Below, one piece after another: positions 49,718 to 58,663 of a DNA stretch of 64,000 nt (positions are counted from its first letter, which is position 1; every line of letters starts with the position of its first letter). The notes under the pieces were generated by a model. The model was not told where the DNA came from. It did not search any database and saw only the letters and a list, made by a program, of their open reading frames with translations. Source of the DNA: CAWEYO01 sp963813315 (GTDB lineage: Bacteria > Pseudomonadota > Alphaproteobacteria > Rhizobiales > Rhizobiaceae). The translations under genes were made by a program, and so were the position numbers. The DNA lies in NCBI GenBank assembly GCA_963813315.1, contig CAWEYO010000003.1, positions 62,001-126,000 on the forward strand, in the 5' to 3' direction.

Positions 49718-52609
49718 TTGTTGGTACGATTTTTAACGGGCGGGAAATTGCTGGCATTTGCGCTCGCCGCACTTGTCACGATGTGCGCCATCTCCTCGGC
49801 GCATGCCACCGAGCCTATCAAGATTTCCCGTGACGACGTTGCGCTTGACCTCTCAGGCGCCGTCGAGATCTATCGCAACCAGGGCGAAAATTTTCAGGTT
49901 TCGACAGCGCCCGGCCCGGACGCCATCGTCCGACGCATCGAGGTCGAGGCAAACGACGCGCGTTCAACAGGCGACTGGGCGGTGTTTGCACTGGCCAACT
50001 CGACGGACACGCAACTTGATCGGCTGATCGTGGCGCCGCATTTCCGCCTGGTGAATTCCGGAATGCTGTGGCCGGATCTCGGATCGAGCCGCATTGCCGC
50101 CATCACGCCGAGCGAAGGCTTCGCGCTTGACCGGGAGGCAAGTCCCGACGCAGACGTGTTCCGGGTGACGCTCAATCCGGGGTCGGTCGTCACCTTCATC
50201 GCCGAGTTGGCGTCACCGAAACTGCCGCAGGTCTATTTGTGGGATCCGGAGCCCTACAAGGACTCGGTCAATTCCTATACGCTCTACCGGGGCATCGTCA
50301 TCGGCATTTCCGGCCTGCTGGCGCTGTTCCTGACCATCCTTTTCGTGGTCAAGGGAACCTCGATGTTTCCGGCCACCGCGGCTTTGGCATGGTCTGTGCT
50401 GGCCTATATCTGCGTGGACTTCGGCTTCCTGAACAAGTTCATCGCCATTTCGCCGGGAAGCGAGCCGATCTGGCGCGCCGGCGCGGAAGTGGCGCTTGCC
50501 GCCACCTTCGTGGTCTTCCTGTTCACCTATCTCAATTTGAACAGATGGCACGGGCACTTCAGCTACGGCGTGCTCGTCTGGATCGTTGGCCTCGTCTTGA
50601 TTGCTGGTTTGGCGGTTGTCGATCCGGCGGTAGCTGCCGGCATTGCCCGCTTCTCTTTCGCCGCCACCGGGGTCATCGGTATCGGCCTCGTCGCCTATCT
50701 CGGCTTCCAGGGTTACGACCGCGCCATCATGCTGGTGCCGAGCTGGCTGATGGTGCTGGTCTGGCTGGCCGGAACCTGGATGGCAATCACCGGCATACTG
50801 GACAACGATATCGTACAGCCGGCGCTCGGCGGCGGGCTGATACTGATCACCCTTCTGATCGGCTTTACCGTCATGCAGCACGCCTTCGCCGGCGGAGGCT
50901 TCTATCAGGGCCTTTTCAGCGACATGGAGCGGCAGGCGCTGGCGGTGACCGGGGCTGGCGACACCGTGTGGGATTGGGACGTGCTGCGCGACAGGGTAGT
51001 CACCCGGCCTGACATCAGCAACCAGCTCGGTCTGGCGCCGAACAGCCTCACGGGCCCGGCGCGCAACTGGCTGCCGGTCCTGCACGCGGACGACCGGGAC
51101 ACTTTCCGCACAACGCTCGATATGGTGCTCGAACACCGGCGCGGGCGGGTCTCCCAGAGTTTCCGACTGCGCGGTGCTGACGGACACTACCACTGGTTCG
51201 CCTTGCGGGCGCGTCCGGTCGTTGGTTCAGACGGCGAGGTTATCCGTTGCGTCGGAACGCTTGTCGATGTCACCGAACAGAAGAAGGCAGAGGAGCGGCT
51301 GCTGCACGACGCGGTGCATGACAACCTGACCGGCCTGCCGAACCGCGAGTTGTTCCTCAACCGTCTGGACGGCATCCTCTCTATTGCCCAGAGCGAGGAA
51401 ACGATTAAACCGACAGTTTTCGTTATCGACATCGACCGGTTCAAGCAGGTGAATGAAGGGCTCGGCATTTCGGCCGGCGATACGATCCTGCTGACCATCG
51501 CGCGACGGCTCCATCGCCTGCTGAAACCGCGCGATTCCCTGTCGCGATTCACTGGCGACCAGTTCGCCCTGATGTTGCTCTCCGAACAGGACCCGGCCCG
51601 CATCGCCTCCGTCGCGGATGCGATCAAGCAGGCGATCCGGGCGCCCATCACCTTCGCGAAACGGGAGATCGTGCTTACCGCCTCGATCGGCCTGATCACC
51701 TGGACGCAGGCACAAACCTCCGCGGATGACATGGTAAAGGATGCCGAGCTTGCCATGCAGCAGGCGAAGCGGTTTGGCGGAGACCGCATCGAGCCGTTCC
51801 GACCGGCCTTCCGCTCGATCGGTACCGACCGGCTGCAGCTCGAATCCGACCTGCGCCGTGCCATCGAGCGCAAGGAGTTTACGCTGGCCTATCAACCGAT
51901 CGTCCGGCTGGAAGACCGCTCGGTGGCCGGGTTCGAAGCTCTCTTGCGCTGGGAACACCCACGCCGCGGGATCATCCCGCCCAGCGACTTCATTCCCGTC
52001 GCGGAAGGTTGCGGGCTTATCGTACAACTGGGCCTTTTCGCCATGCAGCGCGCCGCCGACGATCTCGCCCAATGGCAGAAGCAGATCGGCGAGGCTCCAC
52101 TCTCGGTCTCCGTCAATCTATCCAGCCGGCAGCTCATTCGCCGCGACCTCGTTGCCGATGTCCGCTCGGTGATCGCACGTGCCAACCTGAAGCCCCGCTG
52201 CTTCCGGCTTGAACTCACCAAGTCGCTCGTTATGGACAATCCCGAGCAAACCAACCACGTGCTCTCGCAACTGAAGAAGCTCGGCATCGGCCTCTCGATC
52301 GATGATTTCGGGACCGGCTATTCCTCGCTCGCCTATCTGACGCGATTTCCTTTCGACACGATCAAGATCGACAAAAGCTTCGTCGACGATGCCACGCCGA
52401 AGCGCGAGGTGCTCCTGCGGTCTATGATCAACATGGCGCACGACCTTGGCTTGTCGGTCGTGGCGGAGGGCGTTTCAGACGAAGGCGATGCGCTCCAGCT
52501 TCGCCAGATGGGCTGCGAATACGTCCAAAGCTTCGCCTTCGGTGCGCCGATGAGCGGCGAAGCCGTGCTCAAACTCCTGAAGGAACAGTATCCGCTTGCT
52601 CAGGCGTGA
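49718..52609 (+). CDS. 7TM sensor with PAS, degenerate GGDEF and EAL domains (c-di-GMP phosphodiesterase candidate)
   Basis: This 963-residue protein has an N-terminal signal-like segment and a periplasmic region to about residue 190. Seven hydrophobic segments (7TMR-DISM type) follow to about 390, then a PAS fold (GAGDTVWDWDVLRDRV), a GGDEF domain at about 530-690 and an EAL domain at about 700-950. The GGDEF active site reads RFTGDQFAL instead of GGDEF, so cyclase activity is doubtful. The EAL domain keeps GFEALLRWEHPRRG, VNLSSRQL, IDDFGTGYSSL, IDKSFV and VVAEGV, so it should hydrolyse c-di-GMP. TTG at 49718 is the start used. It converges on the yqgE gene, overlapping by 10 bp. Confidence 0.88.
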   Translation: MLVRFLTGGKLLAFALAALVTMCAISSAHATEPIKISRDDVALDLSGAVEIYRNQGENFQVSTAPGPDAIVRRIEVEANDARSTGDWAVFALANSTDTQLDRLIVAPHFRLVNSGMLWPDLGSSRIAAITPSEGFALDREASPDADVFRVTLNPGSVVTFIAELASPKLPQVYLWDPEPYKDSVNSYTLYRGIVIGISGLLALFLTILFVVKGTSMFPATAALAWSVLAYICVDFGFLNKFIAISPGSEPIWRAGAEVALAATFVVFLFTYLNLNRWHGHFSYGVLVWIVGLVLIAGLAVVDPAVAAGIARFSFAATGVIGIGLVAYLGFQGYDRAIMLVPSWLMVLVWLAGTWMAITGILDNDIVQPALGGGLILITLLIGFTVMQHAFAGGGFYQGLFSDMERQALAVTGAGDTVWDWDVLRDRVVTRPDISNQLGLAPNSLTGPARNWLPVLHADDRDTFRTTLDMVLEHRRGRVSQSFRLRGADGHYHWFALRARPVVGSDGEVIRCVGTLVDVTEQKKAEERLLHDAVHDNLTGLPNRELFLNRLDGILSIAQSEETIKPTVFVIDIDRFKQVNEGLGISAGDTILLTIARRLHRLLKPRDSLSRFTGDQFALMLLSEQDPARIASVADAIKQAIRAPITFAKREIVLTASIGLITWTQAQTSADDMVKDAELAMQQAKRFGGDRIEPFRPAFRSIGTDRLQLESDLRRAIERKEFTLAYQPIVRLEDRSVAGFEALLRWEHPRRGIIPPSDFIPVAEGCGLIVQLGLFAMQRAADDLAQWQKQIGEAPLSVSVNLSSRQLIRRDLVADVRSVIARANLKPRCFRLELTKSLVMDNPEQTNHVLSQLKKLGIGLSIDDFGTGYSSLAYLTRFPFDTIKIDKSFVDDATPKREVLLRSMINMAHDLGLSVVAEGVSDEGDALQLRQMGCEYVQSFAFGAPMSGEAVLKLLKEQYPLAQA

Positions 52610-53205
52610 CCGGCGAAATGGCTGAGCCGCGCCAGGTCGATGCCGATGGACGCAAGGATGCGGTCGTATTTCCGGTCAATGTCGGAATCAAACAGCAGAT
52701 CCATGCTGGCCGGACAGGTGAGCCAGCCATTTTCGGTGATCTCATGTTCGAGCTGGCCAGCGCCCCAGCCCGAATAGCCCAGTGCCATGAGCGCCTTCCG
52801 GGGGCCGCGACCCGAAGAGATCGCACGCAATATGTCGATCGTCGCCGTGAGGCAGATGTCCTCCGAAACCGGCAGCGAGGACTCGACCATGTAGTCGTCC
52901 GAATGAAGAACGAAGCCGCGGCTGCGATCAACCGGGCCGCCATTGCGCACGACAAGATCGCGCGCGGGCGCCTGAAGCCTGATGGCCTCCTGTTCGTTCA
53001 GGATGCCAAGCTGGACAAGCAGGTCCGGAAAGCGCAACGATTGGGTCTGATTGATGATCAGCCCCATGGCGCCCTCCTCACTGTGGGCGCAGACATAGAT
53101 AACGGCGCGCGCGAAGCGGTCGTCCTTCATGCCGGGCATGGCAATCAGGAACTGATCGTCGAGGAAGCCGCGCGGCGCGGATCCTTTCTGACGCAGAAGA
53201 TCCAT
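52600..53205 (-). CDS. YqgE/AlgH family protein (UPF0301)
   Basis: This 201-residue protein has LIAMPGMKDDRFARAVIYVCAHS at its start, GAMGLIINQ, VRNGGPVDRSRGFVLHS and ALGYSGWGAGQLEHEITENGWL near residue 140, the complete UPF0301 pattern. It is cytosolic by sequence and has no signal peptide. Its molecular function is not known. It is the only leftward gene between the GGDEF/EAL and DsbD-like genes and overlaps the EAL gene end by ten bases. Confidence 0.9.
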   Translation of the reverse strand: MDLLRQKGSAPRGFLDDQFLIAMPGMKDDRFARAVIYVCAHSEEGAMGLIINQTQSLRFPDLLVQLGILNEQEAIRLQAPARDLVVRNGGPVDRSRGFVLHSDDYMVESSLPVSEDICLTATIDILRAISSGRGPRKALMALGYSGWGAGQLEHEITENGWLTCPASMDLLFDSDIDRKYDRILASIGIDLARLSHFAGHA

Positions 53206-53338
53206 TCGCCAAACGTAACCTTTTTCTGCCGGCCTTTAAAGGTAGCTTTGAAACATGGGAGGGAGATTTCCCTTTCACGTGAAAATGATGCAAAGCGATC
53301 TTGCTCTAAGCATTGCGAAAATCCTGCTTGAGCATCAA

Positions 53339-54154
53339 ATGTCGGTCATGCGCGTCCTTCCCACGACCTTTTTCGGCCTGCTGCTGTCGCTCGCAGTCGA
53401 GACATCGGCCTTTGCATCGGCCACCGGCTGGCTGCAAGTGCAGGGCGCGCGAATCCGCCTCGTGACCGCCGGGATGCCGGACGCCGGAGGCGAACTGAAG
53501 GGCGTGTTGGAAATCGACCTCCAGCCGGGCTGGAAGACATATTGGCGCGATCCGGGTGACGCGGGCGTACCCCCGCAAATCGACATTTCGGCAAGCCCGA
53601 ACATCGCCGCCGCCGAAATGGATTTTCCCGCGCCGGAGCGTTTCGACGACGGCTACACGAAATGGGCCGGCTATAAACATCCGGTCGCCTTTCCCGTCAG
53701 CTTCAAGCTGAAATCACCCGGCGTGACTGCAATGATCGATGCCAGCGTTTTTGTCGGCATTTGCGAGACGATCTGCATTCCCGTCCAGGGGCGGTTCACG
53801 CTCGATCCTGCCAGCGATCCGGACAATCCCGATGATGCGGCCCTGGTAGCGGCCGCGCGCGAAGCCCTTCCCGATCCCGAGCAACCAGGGTTCGGCGTGA
53901 CAACGCTGCCGGGGGACGGCAAGGCGCTTACTGTCGAAGCGATCTTTCCGGGTGACGCGACCAAAGCCGAATTTTTCATCGCCGGTGAACAGGGATACAT
54001 GTTTGGGACGCCGGAACGCGTGAGCAAGGAGGGCAAGGTGATTTTCGCCGTACCGATCCTCGACCGGCCAGCAGCGCTTCCCTCGCAAGGAGCGTTGCAC
54101 TATACGCTTGCGACGCCCGCCGGTGCGGTCAAAGGAACCCTGCCCTTCCCGTAA
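53339..54154 (+). CDS. Stand-alone DsbD N-terminal-like domain protein, exported
   Basis: This 271-residue protein begins with a signal peptide (RVLPTTFFGLLLSLAVETSAFA). The mature part matches the N-terminal domain of thiol:disulfide interchange proteins of the DsbD/ScsB type: GVLEIDLQPGWKTYWRDPGDAG, then PVAFPVSFKL and VGICETICIPVQG with a CxxxC pair near residue 145. It has neither the membrane domain nor the thioredoxin-like C-terminus, so it must act alone or with a separate CcdA-like partner. No such partner is in the window. The start at 53339 is uncertain: the ATG nine bases downstream is an alternative, and the in-frame opening begins at 53255. Confidence 0.8.
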   Translation: MSVMRVLPTTFFGLLLSLAVETSAFASATGWLQVQGARIRLVTAGMPDAGGELKGVLEIDLQPGWKTYWRDPGDAGVPPQIDISASPNIAAAEMDFPAPERFDDGYTKWAGYKHPVAFPVSFKLKSPGVTAMIDASVFVGICETICIPVQGRFTLDPASDPDNPDDAALVAAAREALPDPEQPGFGVTTLPGDGKALTVEAIFPGDATKAEFFIAGEQGYMFGTPERVSKEGKVIFAVPILDRPAALPSQGALHYTLATPAGAVKGTLPFP

Positions 54155-54241
54155 TCTTCACCGGATTCGCAGGTTGCCGATGCGGCTCGAAGCCGATAGG
54201 CATCGAGGAACAAAGGTCCCCGAATCGATCTTCAGAGGTGA

Positions 54242-54730
54242 ATGATGACCATTTCCGTTGGACAGAAGCTTCCCGACACGACGTTCAAGATCATGACCGA
54301 CGACGGGGCCAGGGACGTCACCACGACGGAATTTTTCTCAGGCAAAAAGGTTGTGCTGTTTGGTGTCCCGGGGGCATTCACTCCTACTTGCAGCAACAAC
54401 CACCTGCCGGGCTACCTGGAAAACCATGACGCCATCCTCGCCCGCGGCGTGGACAGGATCGCCGTGGTGGCGGTGAACGACCATCACGTGATGGCGGCCT
54501 GGTCGCGCTTCACCGGCGGCGAGGGCAGGATCGAGTTCCTCGCCGATGGCAATGGCGATTTCGTCAAGGCGTTGGGGCTGGACGCCGACTTGAGCGTTGC
54601 GGGCATGGGGCTGCGATCAAGGCGCTTCTCCATGATTGTCGAGGACGGCGCTGTGAAGGCTCTCAACGTGGAAGACAGACCGGGTCAAGCGGTCGAGTCC
54701 GGCGCGGCAAAGATCTTGGAGCAGCTTTGA
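54242..54730 (+). CDS. Peroxiredoxin, Prx5 type
   Basis: This 162-residue protein has the Prx5 active site PGAFTPTCSNNHLPGYLEN with the peroxidatic Cys near residue 51, VVAVNDHHVMAAWSR and FLADGNGDFVKALGL, with GLRSRRFSMIVEDGAVKALNV at the C-terminal side. It reduces hydrogen peroxide and alkyl hydroperoxides using glutathione, glutaredoxin or thioredoxin. A second Cys is not obvious, so it is probably 1-Cys. AGAGGTGA lies just before the ATG at 54242. It is followed by a dispersed repeat and the convergent rnhA. Confidence 0.92.
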   Translation: MMTISVGQKLPDTTFKIMTDDGARDVTTTEFFSGKKVVLFGVPGAFTPTCSNNHLPGYLENHDAILARGVDRIAVVAVNDHHVMAAWSRFTGGEGRIEFLADGNGDFVKALGLDADLSVAGMGLRSRRFSMIVEDGAVKALNVEDRPGQAVESGAAKILEQL

Positions 54731-54775
54731 TCGGCGGGGCTCAGGCGCTTGTGATTGGCCGAAGCCCTCCCGCAT

Positions 54776-54927
54776 CGACATCCTCGGGCTTGAGCCCTTA
54801 GGACCCATGCCGGAACGCTCATCGTGGGCGAGGCAGTTGGCACTCGGGACCGCCGCTCAACGCCGCCATGTTCAGGCATGGATCCCAGGGCCTTCGCTGC
54901 GCTTCGGCTCCGCCGTGGGATGACGAA
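54776..54927. repeat. Dispersed 157-bp repeat, inverted divergent copy
   Basis: CATCCTCGGGCTTGAGCCC at the left and GCATGGATCCCAGGGCC, CTGCGCTTCGGCTCCGCC, TGGGATGACGA at the right are the reverse complement of the units at 31125 and 31356. The central part is more diverged. It lies between the convergent peroxiredoxin and rnhA genes. Confidence 0.75.
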
Positions 54928-54959
54928 GAGAGAGGGCGTTTGCACTTTTCGGACCTGCG

Positions 54960-55451
54960 TCAGCCCCTCTTTGTTGCACGCGGCACGATTCCCACGGGCG
55001 CGGGTTCCTTTTTCTGAGGCTTGAACGGCGCCATGCCGAGCCGTGCCAGTTCGTCCGCGCGCTCGTTCTCGGGATGCCCGGCGTGGCCCTTCACCCAATG
55101 CCAAGTCACCTTGTGCCGCTTCCTCGCCTCGTCGAGCGCCTGCCACAGGTCTGCATTCTTCACCGGCTTTTTCGCAGCCGTTTTCCAGCCGTTCCGCTTC
55201 CAGCTCTCGATCCAGCCGCCGATGCCATCCTTGACGTAATTGCTGTCGGTGTAGAGGTCGACGTTGCAAGGTTCCTTCAACGCACCCAGGCCCGCGATTG
55301 CCGCCATCAGTTCCATGCGGTTGTTGGTCGTATCGGCCTCACCGCCGGACAGCTCCCTTGTGATCCCGTTGAACCGCAGGATTGTGCCCCAGCCGCCGGG
55401 TCCCGGATTGCCGGAACACGCACCGTCGGTGAAAATCTCGACCCGCTTCAT
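54960..55451 (-). CDS. rnhA: Ribonuclease HI
   Basis: This 163-residue protein has all four catalytic acidic positions of RNase HI: FTDGACSGNPG near residue 8, NNRMELMAAI near 45, YTDSNYVKDGI near 67 and NERADELARLG near 130. HWVKGHAGHPEN carries the active-site His. It removes RNA from RNA-DNA hybrids. The start (MKRVEIFTDG) at 55451 overlaps the thrB stop by four bases (ATGA), which rules out the longer frame starting at 55580. The C-terminal tail FKPQKKEPAPVGIVPR is a normal extension for this group. Confidence 0.96.
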   Translation of the reverse strand: MKRVEIFTDGACSGNPGPGGWGTILRFNGITRELSGGEADTTNNRMELMAAIAGLGALKEPCNVDLYTDSNYVKDGIGGWIESWKRNGWKTAAKKPVKNADLWQALDEARKRHKVTWHWVKGHAGHPENERADELARLGMAPFKPQKKEPAPVGIVPRATKRG

Positions 55452-56428
55452 GCGGAGCGGCCCGCAACTGCGAGGCCATATTCCGCCGCCGAGCCGATCC
55501 GGCGATGGAAGCGCATGCGCCGGACGTATTCCATTGGATCTTTCTTCACGACGAGGCTTCCCGCCGGCACCGTCAGCCAATCGTGGAGCCGCGTCAGCAT
55601 GAAACGCAGCGCCGCCCCCCTTGCCAGCACAGGCAGCGCCTGCGCTTCATCGCGGGAGAGCGGCCTCACCGCACAATAGCCGTTGAGCAGCGCCATGCCC
55701 TTGGTGTGGTTGAACGAATGGTCCTTCTCGAAGCACCAGGCATTCAGGCAGACTGCCACGTCGTAAGCGAAAAGGTCGGTGCAGGCGAAGTAGAAATCGA
55801 TCAACCCAGAAAGACGGTTTCCGAGGAAGAAGACGTTGTCCGGAAAAAGATCCGCGTGGATGACGCCCTTGGGAAGATGCGCGGGCCAGTTTGCTTCAAG
55901 AAACGCAAGATCGGCTTCCGTCTCCGCCGCAAATCCAGGCTCCACTTCGTCGGCCCGCTCGCGCGATCCGTTCCAGAGCGGCCGCCAGCCATCGACGCTG
56001 AGCGCATTGCGGCGCGTCAGCGGGAAATCCTCTCCCGCCAGATGCATGGCGGCGAGTGCGGCGCCGACCGCGCGGCAGTGCTCGACCGTGGGCCGCCGCA
56101 TCCACATGCCTTCCAGAAAGGTGACGATGGCTGCCGGCCGGCCGGCAAGTTCCCCGATCGCAGTGCCGGTCTTCTGCTTCACAGGCAGGGGACAGGTGAT
56201 GCCCCTGCCCTGCAGGTGCTGCATGAGGTTCACGAAGAACGGCAGATCGTCGCGGTTCACCCGCTTCTCATAGAGGGTGAGGATGTACGACCCGCTCGAA
56301 GCGTGAAGCAGGAAGTTCGAGTTCTCCACACCTTCGGCGATGCCCTTGTAGGACAAGAGCTCGCCTATATCGTAGTTTCTGAGAAAAGCGCCGAGTTCGA
56401 TTTCGGAAATATCCGTGTAGACCGCCAT
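55448..56428 (-). CDS. thrB: Homoserine kinase ThrB (APH-like type)
   Basis: This 326-residue kinase is of the aminoglycoside-phosphotransferase-like fold used by ThrB in alphaproteobacteria: MAVYTDISEIELGAFLRNYD, GELLSYKGIAEGVENSNFLL, RDDLPFFVNLMQHL, the Brenner motif VIHADLFPDNVFF with catalytic Asp, and LIDFYFACTDLFAYDVAVC. It phosphorylates homoserine for ThrC. It starts at the ispH stop (one base apart) and overlaps rnhA, so ispH-thrB-rnhA form one leftward operon. Confidence 0.94.
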   Translation of the reverse strand: MAVYTDISEIELGAFLRNYDIGELLSYKGIAEGVENSNFLLHASSGSYILTLYEKRVNRDDLPFFVNLMQHLQGRGITCPLPVKQKTGTAIGELAGRPAAIVTFLEGMWMRRPTVEHCRAVGAALAAMHLAGEDFPLTRRNALSVDGWRPLWNGSRERADEVEPGFAAETEADLAFLEANWPAHLPKGVIHADLFPDNVFFLGNRLSGLIDFYFACTDLFAYDVAVCLNAWCFEKDHSFNHTKGMALLNGYCAVRPLSRDEAQALPVLARGAALRFMLTRLHDWLTVPAGSLVVKKDPMEYVRRMRFHRRIGSAAEYGLAVAGRSA

Positions 56429-57439
56429 TCAGCGCATTCCATTGACGAAGGCCATGTCCGCCGCCGTCAGCTCGACATCGCGCAGAACACGCATGACAGG
56501 AAAGTCCTCCGTTTCGGTTGCCGTCACAGCAAGTTCGACCGTAACGTCAAAGCGCGCGCGAAAGGCATTGATAATCTCGTCAACGATGATTTCGGGCGCG
56601 GACGCGCCTGCCGACAGTCCCAGCGTCGCGATGCCGACGATGTCATCCCACGGGATTTCGGCGGCGCGCTGCACGAGAAGCGACATCCTTGCGCCGGCCC
56701 GCTCCGCAACTTCGACAAGGCGCCTGGAATTTGAGGAATTGGGGGCGCCGACGATGAGGAAAAGATCAGCGCCGGTGGCCGTTTCCTTCACCGCTTCCTG
56801 CCGGTTGGTGGTGGCGTAGCAGATCGATTCGGCGGACGGAGCCTGCATCTGCGGAAAGCGCTTTTGGAGCGCCCTGACGATGCCGGCAGTGTCTTCGACC
56901 GAAAGCGTCGTTTGCGTCACGAACCCAAGCGCCGCCGGGTCGGCCGCAACGAAATTGACGGCATCGGCGTCAGTTTCTATCAGCGTTACGGCGCCCTCCG
57001 GCAGTTGGCCCATCGTGCCGATGACTTCGGGGTGCCCGGCGTGGCCGATGAGAAGAACGTGACGACCGAGCCGCTGGTGGCGCATCGCCTGCTTGTGGAC
57101 CTTGGAGACGAGCGGACAGGTGGCGTCCAGATAAAACAGGTTTCGTTCCTCGGCGTCCCGAGGCACGGACTTCGGCACACCGTGGGCGGAAAACACCACC
57201 GGGCAGGTTCGATGCTCGGCGGGAATCTCGCTCAATTCCTCTATGAAGACAGCGCCAAGGTTTTGCAGTCCTTCGACCACGTACCGGTTGTGCACAATCT
57301 CGTGGCGGACATAGACGGGCGCGCCATATTTCTTCAGCGCAAGAACGACGATCTGGATAGCCCTGTCGACGCCGGCACAGAAGCCGCGCGGCTGGCAAAG
57401 GCGGATCGTCAGCGGCGGCTTGGTTGAAGTTGCGTCCAT
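56429..57439 (-). CDS. ispH: 4-hydroxy-3-methylbut-2-enyl diphosphate reductase
   Basis: This 336-residue protein has three conserved cysteines that bind the 4Fe-4S cluster: CQPRGFCAGV near residue 14, DATCPLVSKVHKQ near 105 and, near 200, the SICYATTNRQ segment. HEIVHNRYVVEGL carries a conserved His, and VGAPNSSNSRRL is the SxN substrate loop. It makes IPP and DMAPP, the last step of the MEP pathway begun by Dxs. The start MDATSTKPPL at 57439 is preferred; the ATG at 57496 would overlap the SURF1 gene end. The operon continues with thrB and rnhA. Confidence 0.96.
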   Translation of the reverse strand: MDATSTKPPLTIRLCQPRGFCAGVDRAIQIVVLALKKYGAPVYVRHEIVHNRYVVEGLQNLGAVFIEELSEIPAEHRTCPVVFSAHGVPKSVPRDAEERNLFYLDATCPLVSKVHKQAMRHQRLGRHVLLIGHAGHPEVIGTMGQLPEGAVTLIETDADAVNFVAADPAALGFVTQTTLSVEDTAGIVRALQKRFPQMQAPSAESICYATTNRQEAVKETATGADLFLIVGAPNSSNSRRLVEVAERAGARMSLLVQRAAEIPWDDIVGIATLGLSAGASAPEIIVDEIINAFRARFDVTVELAVTATETEDFPVMRVLRDVELTAADMAFVNGMR

Positions 57440-57492
57440 TCTCTGTAGGTGCTCCCGAGGTAAGCGGAAATGATGCGCGGCGTCCCTTGATG

Positions 57493-58254
57493 TCAAGGGC
57501 AGGACGTCACGTCATTCGCCTTTCGCCGCCACACCGCGACAACGAGGACACCTGCCAGCGATGCCGCCAGTCCATACCAGGTGATTGCGTATTGCAGGTG
57601 GTTGTTGGGAAAGTCGGTCATCGTCACGCCGCCTCGCGGCAGGCCGCCGGGATTGGGTTTTGCGTCGGCATCGACGAAGAAAGGCACCAGCCTGTCTCCC
57701 TTGGAGAAGCCGCTCTCTTTCGCCATCAGCGCCAAATCCTTCCAGTAGTAGATATTCCTGGCAGGATCGTTGTTAGGAATCAGAAAGGACGGCTTCACCA
57801 CGACTGGATTGCGCGCAAGTCCCGTGACCGTGACCACGCCCTTGATCTGGCCATCGGGGCGGCGAGCCGGATCCTTCAATTCGAACGGCACGAAACCGCG
57901 GTTGACCAGAACGGTCCCGCCTTGCTCCTGAACAAGCGGCGTATAGACGAAATAGCCGACGGCGCCGTCATGGGTGGCGAAGAAGTGCTGCTCCTTCGCA
58001 TGATCGTAGATGCCGGTTGCAATCACCGGCCAGTAGTCGACATCCTTGGTCTGGGCAAACAGCTTCATCAGCCCGCCGATCGGAACGGGCTCGGAATGAA
58101 CGCGATGGTCGATCTCGGCCAGCAGCGCCTGCTTCCAATAGAGCCGCTGGAGCTGCCACGTGCCGAGGCCGAGTAGAAGGAAAAATGCCAGGCCGCCAAG
58201 CACAACGGCAAGCCATGAAACGCGGCGCGGCGCGGCGTCGACGCTTGCGGGCAT
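57493..58254 (-). CDS. SURF1-family cytochrome oxidase assembly protein
   Basis: This 253-residue protein has an N-terminal membrane segment (WLAVVLGGLAFFLLLGLGTWQL) and a C-terminal one (ITWYGLAASLAGVLVVAVW). Between them a periplasmic SURF1 domain has LGTWQLQRLYWKQALL, DYWPVIATGIYDH, TPLVQEQGGTVLVNRGFVPFE and WKDLALMAKESGF. It helps insert heme a into subunit I of aa3 oxidase. The start MPASVDAAPRR at 58254 is six bases after the DUF983 stop, and the longer frame to 58698 runs over that gene, so it is rejected. It lies in the cta cluster. Confidence 0.93.
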   Translation of the reverse strand: MPASVDAAPRRVSWLAVVLGGLAFFLLLGLGTWQLQRLYWKQALLAEIDHRVHSEPVPIGGLMKLFAQTKDVDYWPVIATGIYDHAKEQHFFATHDGAVGYFVYTPLVQEQGGTVLVNRGFVPFELKDPARRPDGQIKGVVTVTGLARNPVVVKPSFLIPNNDPARNIYYWKDLALMAKESGFSKGDRLVPFFVDADAKPNPGGLPRGGVTMTDFPNNHLQYAITWYGLAASLAGVLVVAVWRRKANDVTSCP

Positions 58255-58259
58255 CGCGC

Positions 58260-58646
58260 TCACTCCGGCCTGTCCCAGCGGCCCTCCGAGGCGCTGTTCG
58301 CATATTGCAGCGTGATCAACACGCCCTTGGCGAGCCGCAGCGCGCCAAGGCTCAAACCGAGCGTCAGCGGGATCCAGAGGGCAAAATGAACCCAGAGCGG
58401 AGGTCCTGCTGAAACCTCCAACCACAGCGCCAACCCTACGACAATGAAACCGATGATCAGGATGACGAAAACCGCCGGACCGTCGCCGGCATCTGCGAAG
58501 GAATAGTCGAGGCCGCAGACTTCGCACTCCCTCGCGACTGTGATGAAGTTCGAGAACAACCTGCCTCGCCCGCAACGGGGGCAGTGCCCCTTTAGACCAG
58601 CCGCAATCGGCTCGACCGGCGGCCGGGTCATCTTGTCGTTGCTCAT
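58260..58646 (-). CDS. DUF983 membrane protein
   Basis: This 128-residue protein begins with a zinc-ribbon-like GLKGHCPRCGRGRLFS, followed by CEVCGLDYSFADAGDGP with a second CxxC pair, and two membrane segments (FVILIIGFIVVGLALWL, HFALWIPLTLGLSLGAL). This is DUF983. It is regularly found between the ctaE and SURF1 genes in alphaproteobacteria. A role in oxidase assembly or membrane metal handling is plausible by location, not proven. The start at 58646 (MSNDKMTRPPVEP) is preferred over 58667. Confidence 0.9.
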   Translation of the reverse strand: MSNDKMTRPPVEPIAAGLKGHCPRCGRGRLFSNFITVARECEVCGLDYSFADAGDGPAVFVILIIGFIVVGLALWLEVSAGPPLWVHFALWIPLTLGLSLGALRLAKGVLITLQYANSASEGRWDRPE

Positions 58647-58663
58647 CGCTGGTCCTGTACGAT

